A DNA stretch of 64,000 bases, from positions 310,001 through 374,000 of the forward strand of contig NZ_JAJUIS010000001.1 of assembly GCF_029267515.1 (NCBI RefSeq). The letters run 5' to 3'. The stretch is from Seleniivibrio woodruffii. Lineage in GTDB: Bacteria > Chrysiogenota > Deferribacteres > Deferribacterales > Geovibrionaceae. Of this stretch, positions 58,893 through 64,000 are shown one piece after another (the first letter of the stretch is position 1; each line of letters starts with the position of its first letter). The notes under the pieces were generated by a model that was given only the letters and a program-made list of their open reading frames with translations, searched no databases and had not been told where the DNA came from. Made by a program: the position numbers and the translations under genes.

Positions 58893-61386
58893 GAAGTGCG
58901 ACGAACTCGCTGAAAGTCAGGGGCTTGCTGAAAAAGAAACCCTGAATCCCGTCGCATCCACGCTCGCGGCAGAAATCCAGTTGCGCCTGCGTCTCCACCC
59001 CTTCGGCTATCACATGAAGGTTAAGACCCTTCGCCAGATTGATTATAGCCGTGGATATCGCTATGTCGTCGGCATCTTCCGGGATATCTTTTATAAACTG
59101 CCTGTCCACCTTCAATATGTTTATGGGAAACAGTTTCAGATAGCTCAGTGAGGAATAACCCGTGCCGAAATCATCTATGGAAATCTTTATCCCATGCTGA
59201 ACAAGATGGGCAAGGGCTATGATGGTGGTCTGGATATCCTCCATCATAGTGTTCTCCGTTATCTCAAGTCCCAGAAGCTCAGGTTTTATACCTGTTTCCT
59301 TAACTATGCCGCATACTGTGTCTATGAGGTTTTCATCTCGGAACTGTCTTGCTGAGAGATTCACGGCAACGTCGATATCTTTAAATCCGAGTTTGTGCCA
59401 TTTAACGGCGTCACCGCAGGCTTTTGTCAGAACAAATTTTCCTATGGCGATTATGTGCCCCGTCTCCTCTGCAATCGGGATAAATTCCTGAGGGGAGATT
59501 ATCTGTCCATCTCTGTTCCAGCGGATAAGGGCTTCCGCGCCGCATATCATACCCGTTGTGAGGCTGACTTTGGGCTGATAAACGACTTCGAACTCTCCGG
59601 ACATAACAGCTTTCCTCAGCTCTCTTTCCATGCTGACGCGGGTCTGAACTTTTTCGTTCATGTTTTTAGTGAAAAGCTGATAGCCGTTTTTGCCCGTTTC
59701 TTTGACACGGTACATGGCGAGGTCTGCGTTTTTCACCATGGTTAGAACGTCCTCCCCGTCGTCCGGATAGATGGTTATGCCGAGGCTGGCGTTTATGAAG
59801 AACTCGTTCCCGTTTATATTGATGGGTTTTGCAAACTCTGTCAGTATCCGCCTTGAAGTCTCAACAGCGTTGGATTCCGTAAGGATGTCCTGAAGAATAA
59901 GCATGAACTCGTCACCGCCGAGACGTGCGACGGTATCTTCGGTGCGGACGCATTTTTTTAGGGTTTCTGCGACACGCTGTAAAAGAATATCTCCGACATA
60001 GTGTCCCAGTGTGTCGTTCACGTTCTTGAAGTTGTCAAGATCTATGAATATGACGGCAACCTTCTGACTGTGGCGTTTTGCGAAAGCTATTGCCATTTCC
60101 AGACGGTCGTTGAAAAGCTGTCTGTTGGGCAGCCCCGTCAGAGTATCGTGGTTCGCCTGATATTTGAGCTTCTCCTCGCCCTGTTTAACCTCTGAGATGT
60201 CGTGGAACACAGCCACAAAGTGGGTTATGTTGCCCAGTTCGTCCTTAATGGCGTTGATGGAGAGCCATTCGGGGTATGCGTCACCGTTTTTGCGTCTGTT
60301 CCATATCTCCCCCGACCAGTTGCCTCTTTTTATTAGGCTCTGCCACATGCTGCTGTAAAACTGCTCGTCGTGCTTTTCAGATTTCAGTATGCGCGGAGTC
60401 TTACCTATTGCTTCTTCGGGTGTGAAACCAGTTATCTGGGTGAACGCGGGGTTCACCTGCAATATTGTGCCGAAGCAGTCCGTTATGGTGATTCCTTCGA
60501 TGGTATTCTCTATAACGCTGGCGGCGAGAAGAAGCTGACGCTCCTTTTCGATACGCTCGTCGATCTCTTTCATGAGCTGACGGTTTGCTTCGTTCAGCTC
60601 GTTTGTGCGCTTTTCCACCAGCGATTCGAGGTGTTTTCTGTATTTGACCAGTTCATCTTCGTATTTTTTTCTCTCCGTAACGTCGGTTATTGAGCAGATG
60701 AACCCCTTGATGCGTTGTTTGCTGTCACGTATGTAGTCCCATGCCAGCTCAACGTACACCGTTTCGCCGTTTTTTTTCAGGTGTCTGTGGGTGAAGCGTG
60801 TCGGAAGCGCCTCGCTTATAGCCGCCATACGGAAATTGTCCATAACAAAGCTGCCGCTGTGCTCCTCAAGAAGGATTGAAAGGCTCTGCCCGTGCAGTTC
60901 TTCAGCGGTATAGCCGTAAATCTCCTGAATCGCTTTGTTGGCGGTTATAATGCGGCATTCCGTGTCCATTTCTATCATTCCGCCGGGCATGGTGGAAAGG
61001 ATGGTTTCCAGCCGGGCGGAGATTTCCGAACTGCCGGAGTTGTCGCTCATATATCCGGATATGCAGTCTGAAGTAATGCTGAAAAATGAATGAACGCTGA
61101 TTATTTTGCCTGAACCGCAGATTATGCGGAAACCGGATTCGAAGCACGCCGTCTCTTCGTCCTGCACTTTTTCCTCAAGTGTTGAAAGGACGGAGAAACG
61201 GTCATCACGAAAAACTATATCGGTCAGACATAAGCCATTTTCGATATCCGCTTCAGAGTAACCGATTATATCTGCTGAGTTCATGGACAGCCATGCAAAA
61301 GGGTATCCGGTTTCAGGTTTAAGCCTGAAAAAGATAATGTTCCCCTTGCTCAGAAGATCTGCGAGACATTCACCCGTGTTTATCAT
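58867..61386 (-). CDS. PAS-PAS-GGDEF-EAL cyclic-di-GMP protein
   Basis: 839 residues with no membrane helix. A divergent N-terminal PAS (about 15-115), two clear PAS domains (about 125-240 and 285-405) separated by a coiled coil, a GGDEF domain with an intact GGDEF motif near 489-493, and an EAL domain with intact EAL near 616 and DDFGTGYSSL. Both diguanylate cyclase and phosphodiesterase activities are possible. AGGAAA precedes the ATG. Its 3' end overlaps larC by 26 bp on the other strand. Confidence 0.94.
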   Translation of the reverse strand: MINTGECLADLLSKGNIIFFRLKPETGYPFAWLSMNSADIIGYSEADIENGLCLTDIVFRDDRFSVLSTLEEKVQDEETACFESGFRIICGSGKIISVHSFFSITSDCISGYMSDNSGSSEISARLETILSTMPGGMIEMDTECRIITANKAIQEIYGYTAEELHGQSLSILLEEHSGSFVMDNFRMAAISEALPTRFTHRHLKKNGETVYVELAWDYIRDSKQRIKGFICSITDVTERKKYEDELVKYRKHLESLVEKRTNELNEANRQLMKEIDERIEKERQLLLAASVIENTIEGITITDCFGTILQVNPAFTQITGFTPEEAIGKTPRILKSEKHDEQFYSSMWQSLIKRGNWSGEIWNRRKNGDAYPEWLSINAIKDELGNITHFVAVFHDISEVKQGEEKLKYQANHDTLTGLPNRQLFNDRLEMAIAFAKRHSQKVAVIFIDLDNFKNVNDTLGHYVGDILLQRVAETLKKCVRTEDTVARLGGDEFMLILQDILTESNAVETSRRILTEFAKPININGNEFFINASLGITIYPDDGEDVLTMVKNADLAMYRVKETGKNGYQLFTKNMNEKVQTRVSMERELRKAVMSGEFEVVYQPKVSLTTGMICGAEALIRWNRDGQIISPQEFIPIAEETGHIIAIGKFVLTKACGDAVKWHKLGFKDIDVAVNLSARQFRDENLIDTVCGIVKETGIKPELLGLEITENTMMEDIQTTIIALAHLVQHGIKISIDDFGTGYSSLSYLKLFPINILKVDRQFIKDIPEDADDIAISTAIINLAKGLNLHVIAEGVETQAQLDFCRERGCDGIQGFFFSKPLTFSEFVALLRSGKKLL

Positions 61387-61437
61387 GATATTTTCCTAAG
61401 TATAATCTAACAGAAAGGTTCTGCCGCCGCAAGTCGG

Positions 61438-62124
61438 TCAGGATGTGAATAATGCCCTAAATTTACTGTAGCAGCAGATTATTTGGATGAGCAGAAGTTT
61501 AATTCTGTTTCTATCGGATTTTTCGGCAGTCTGCATGGAGGCGCAAAGTTCCTGCAATCTCAGAACCATCATCCCCGCTGCAGCACCCTTCATCTTGTGT
61601 GCGACGTGGGTAATAATCTCTTTGTCTCCGGCGAAAACGGAATCTCTGAGGTTGAGTATCTCCTCGTCCATAACGGCTATAAACTCCTCCATGAGCATTA
61701 ACATGGTTTCACTGTCCAGACCGATTATCTCCGAGACCTGTGTGATATCATATTTAATATCTTCGCAGCACTCTTCAACGGCGTGTAGAAACTGTGAAAT
61801 ATCATCACTCATAAATGGTTTTGAAAGGGAATAGTCGAATAACGGCGAATCTGAAAAGTCGTTGTCGGCTGAGATACATACAAGCACAGGCGGTTTTTCG
61901 TTTCTGTCCGCAAAATCAGCCCGTATCTTTTCCGCACAGTCGGGACCCTGAATAAATGGCATGTTTATGTCCAGCAGCACTGCATCGAAGTTTCCGGTCA
62001 GGGCAATGTCCAGCGCTTCCTGTCCGTTTTCCGCAAGGGAACACTCTGCTCCCAGCTTCTGCATCAGCTTTGAAAGCAGAATCCTGTTCATTTTGTCGTC
62101 ATCGGCAATGAGCAGCTTTGACAT
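61438..62124 (-). CDS. REC-HPt response regulator/phosphotransfer protein
   Basis: 228 residues. The receiver domain has acidic D8-D10, the phospho-acceptor D52 in LLDINMP and K102 in LSKPF. The C-terminal HPt domain carries H176 in VAHKMKGAAAG. Such proteins can receive a phosphate on Asp and pass it on from His, or act as a phosphate sink. There is no DNA-binding or enzymatic output domain. Its start overlaps the MCP-like gene stop by one base. Confidence 0.9.
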   Translation of the reverse strand: MSKLLIADDDKMNRILLSKLMQKLGAECSLAENGQEALDIALTGNFDAVLLDINMPFIQGPDCAEKIRADFADRNEKPPVLVCISADNDFSDSPLFDYSLSKPFMSDDISQFLHAVEECCEDIKYDITQVSEIIGLDSETMLMLMEEFIAVMDEEILNLRDSVFAGDKEIITHVAHKMKGAAAGMMVLRLQELCASMQTAEKSDRNRIKLLLIQIICCYSKFRALFTS

Positions 62125-63596
62125 CAGAAGAACTCAATACTCGACTGTTCGTCCTCAGAAGCGAGAATATCTTTAAGCTCGGAATCGTTCCGTCCTCTTG
62201 TGAAGTCATCATCGGAAAGGATGCTGTCGGTGAGTCTGGCGTTGAATTTTTCAAATTCTTCCTGCACGTTGTCAATGAACTCGCCGAAGAGCTCTATAAG
62301 TCTTTCCGTGTTGGAATCGAAAAACGTCATATATTTATCGCCGGTGAATATGGTTCTGAAATGGGTGAGATGTTCCTCCAGTTCGTAGGTGTTTTTCAGC
62401 ATCTGGTCTCTGTCTGTAGACATTGTGGCGCTGCACACGGACCGGAGATGTGTTCCTGCTTCCTTAAAAGTCGAGCTGAAATCTTTCTGCAGGTTCTGCC
62501 AGAGGGTTATGTTTGCGTGCAGTTTGAGTATAAGTGTCTGCAGTTCCTGCTCTGTGCTGAGCATTGACGAAACAACACTTCGGAGGTCTTCGTCGTTTAT
62601 GCGTGCAACCTCTATGGCTGTCACCACAACAAGGTTTTTAAAGGTCTTGGATTGCTTTCCCAGCCCGTTGACCCGCATTGTCGCCTGATTAATTGCCGTC
62701 TGGGATTGTGTGGTTTTAACCTGCAAATCGCGTATGGTGTTGCATATGGTGCTTGAAACCTCATGCACCCGCACGAGCTCTTCTCTGAGGATATTGGTCT
62801 TTCCCACTATATTTTGCAGGTCTGTGTTGAAAGAATAGAGGAAATCTTTCATAACCTCTTTAATCATGTATAACTTATTCTGAAGTTCGGATTTGATGAA
62901 ATCAAGTTTTGCCAGTGACTTTTCATATACTCCGAAAACCTTTCCCGCTTCGTATGCGTTCTGGAATTTGTTCTGTCCCATGGCTTCTTTGATTATCTCA
63001 AGCTCCTGCGAGAAGATATCGTGAAACTGGGAATGTTCTATAAGGACGGAAACGTCGGACGTTATGACAATGTTGTCTGTATCGTCCAGTTTAAGAAATT
63101 CGGCGCTGCTGTTAATGTCGCTGTTGAGGATATTTTCGGCTATGTAGCGGAATTTCTCATACACCTCTGCAAAATCCTTTGTTATTTCGTCCAGAAGGCT
63201 TTTGACGGTTGTGGAGTATTTTTTAATTTCCTTGCTGATGTGGGTGATGGTTGAACCTTTGTCGCCCAGCGCCATTGTGCGGCAGATGGTGTTGTACGAC
63301 AGAAGTTCAAGCTCGTCAGTAATGGACAGGAAAGTCCCGGTAGCTTCGTTGAGCTCCTCCCGCATTTTATCCATGTTCAGGTTTTCGATTTTCCTGTTTA
63401 TGTTCTCGGAAATGTGGCGGACTATCTCGTCCGTATTGCCGACAAAACTGTGGGAATCGCTCTGAATCTTCTCACCGACGCTGAGCATAGCGGCGAAACT
63501 CTCGCTGCGGTGCTCGATTATCTCGTTGATAATTCCGACGATTTGATAGAAACAGCCGTCAATTTCACCTTTCAGTTTGTCGTATGCGCTACTCAT
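62124..63596 (-). CDS. Soluble chemoreceptor-like coiled-coil protein with two eroded tips
   Basis: 490 residues, nearly all helical, with no membrane segment and no classical sensor domain. Residues 94-131 (ITDELELLSYNTICRTMALG) line up without gaps with the chemoreceptor signalling tip (ISDQTNLLALNAAIEAARAG), and KGSTITHISKEIKKYS continues the match. A second stretch at 318-350 (NLVVVTAIEVARIND) looks like another tip. The residues that contact CheA/CheW are largely replaced. An acidic tail ends SSIEFF. It sits between a lone receiver and a REC-HPt gene, overlapping both, so the three proteins likely form one signalling unit. Confidence 0.75.
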   Translation of the reverse strand: MSSAYDKLKGEIDGCFYQIVGIINEIIEHRSESFAAMLSVGEKIQSDSHSFVGNTDEIVRHISENINRKIENLNMDKMREELNEATGTFLSITDELELLSYNTICRTMALGDKGSTITHISKEIKKYSTTVKSLLDEITKDFAEVYEKFRYIAENILNSDINSSAEFLKLDDTDNIVITSDVSVLIEHSQFHDIFSQELEIIKEAMGQNKFQNAYEAGKVFGVYEKSLAKLDFIKSELQNKLYMIKEVMKDFLYSFNTDLQNIVGKTNILREELVRVHEVSSTICNTIRDLQVKTTQSQTAINQATMRVNGLGKQSKTFKNLVVVTAIEVARINDEDLRSVVSSMLSTEQELQTLILKLHANITLWQNLQKDFSSTFKEAGTHLRSVCSATMSTDRDQMLKNTYELEEHLTHFRTIFTGDKYMTFFDSNTERLIELFGEFIDNVQEEFEKFNARLTDSILSDDDFTRGRNDSELKDILASEDEQSSIEFF

Positions 63597-63945
63597 ATTT
63601 TTTCAGTGTCTCCGCCAGAAGGGTTTCTGTTACCGGTTTAAAAATAATTCCGTCGAAACCCGCTCCGTCAAGATGGCTCTTTTCCGCAACATCCGCTGTC
63701 AGCGCTATGTATTTTGTACGCGTCCATTTATTTTCATCTTTCAGCATTTTCAGGATATCGACCCCTGTCACTCCAGGTTCAAGCCTGAAATCCACAAAAG
63801 CCACGTCCGGTTCTTTCATGCTGCGCAGTCCGCTTTTGAGACTGGCAACCGATTCCGCCGTCTGCACGGTGTGCTTCAGCTTCTCAAGTAATATTCTGCA
63901 CATTTTAAGGTGCAGAGTATTGTCGTCCACAATAAGTACGTTCAT
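63589..63945 (-). CDS. Single-domain response regulator
   Basis: 118 residues, one receiver domain only: D7-D8 pocket, D52 in FVDFRLEP, T83 in ALTAD and K103 in FKPV. CheY-like in layout but no flagellar motor genes are nearby. ATG at 63945 is preferred: the ATG at 63957 overlaps a TATAAT box that would be the promoter -10. Ends 8 bp inside the MCP-like gene. The region from 63946 to the right edge holds no other gene I can support. Confidence 0.9.
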   Translation of the reverse strand: MNVLIVDDNTLHLKMCRILLEKLKHTVQTAESVASLKSGLRSMKEPDVAFVDFRLEPGVTGVDILKMLKDENKWTRTKYIALTADVAEKSHLDGAGFDGIIFKPVTETLLAETLKKYE

Positions 63946-64000
63946 AAGACCCGCCATTATAATAATTTATTGACGTTCAGAACCAGAACAGCCTGCCCGT

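Overview
The window is an ordinary stretch of bacterial chromosome with about 50% GC and about 66 protein genes, densely packed and mostly in head-to-tail operons with 1-4 bp stop/start overlaps. Gene content suggests a Gram-negative, anaerobic or microaerobic, probably vibrioid bacterium: a Csd4/Csd6-like cell-shape pair, two LPS-type heptosyltransferases, Lnt, TatA, a glutamate-route hem operon with CcsA, Fur/FeoA and many PAS/REC/GGDEF regulators. The mix looks most like Deferribacterota (Geovibrio/Seleniivibrio relatives). That placement is inference from gene content and was not checked by any search.

Layout. 1-2571: the end of an L,D-transpeptidase-family gene, an M99 carboxypeptidase and acylphosphatase. 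2582-5509: TPP riboswitch with terminator, then thiC-thiE-thiL. 5520-9154 (minus): a radical SAM protein and a PHP-glycosyltransferase fusion. 9342-10980: OlsB/OlsA-like acyltransferases. 11046-12768: a DsrE-like protein and a divergent polysaccharide deacetylase. 12769-13152: a nest of repeats. 13153-14112: fur and an orphan feoA behind a Fur box. 14160-17324: lnt, tatA, ecfT, truA. 17325-22206: repeats, a small hypothetical gene, a phospholipase C-like protein, two crotonases, a metallo-beta-lactamase-fold protein and DUF2461. 22218-24263 (minus): an Rrf2 regulator and comM. 24357-24536: a candidate noncoding RNA with its own terminator.

24531-35920 (minus) is one long run: pheA-hisC-aroF-tyrA-aroA-cmk-ispH-rpsA-sppA, then a LysR regulator, a small lipoprotein and an acetolactate decarboxylase with a lipoprotein signal. 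36117-38092: two GT9 heptosyltransferases. 38079-39603: tetR and a divergent EamA exporter with a palindromic operator. 39679-48993: transketolase, two rRNA methyltransferases, a DksA-like protein, gpmI, comF, a PAS protein, gapA and pgk. 49252-54994: mutT converging on the ccsA-hemA-hemC-hemD-hemB-DUF815 operon. 55361-58892: DUF2156, a TauE-type permease, nth and larC. 58867-63945 (minus): a PAS-GGDEF-EAL protein and a three-gene signalling set (REC, a degenerate double MCP-hairpin protein, REC-HPt).

Three signals stand out. First, at least five genes have a -10 box only 5-7 bases before the start codon and no Shine-Dalgarno, so their mRNAs look leaderless. Second, intergenic gaps carry at least four kinds of repeat, two of them in several copies. 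Third, the signalling operon at the right edge has a receptor-like coiled coil with two eroded chemoreceptor tips and no recognisable kinase in view. I saw no tRNA, rRNA, CRISPR array, transposase, integrase or prophage genes.
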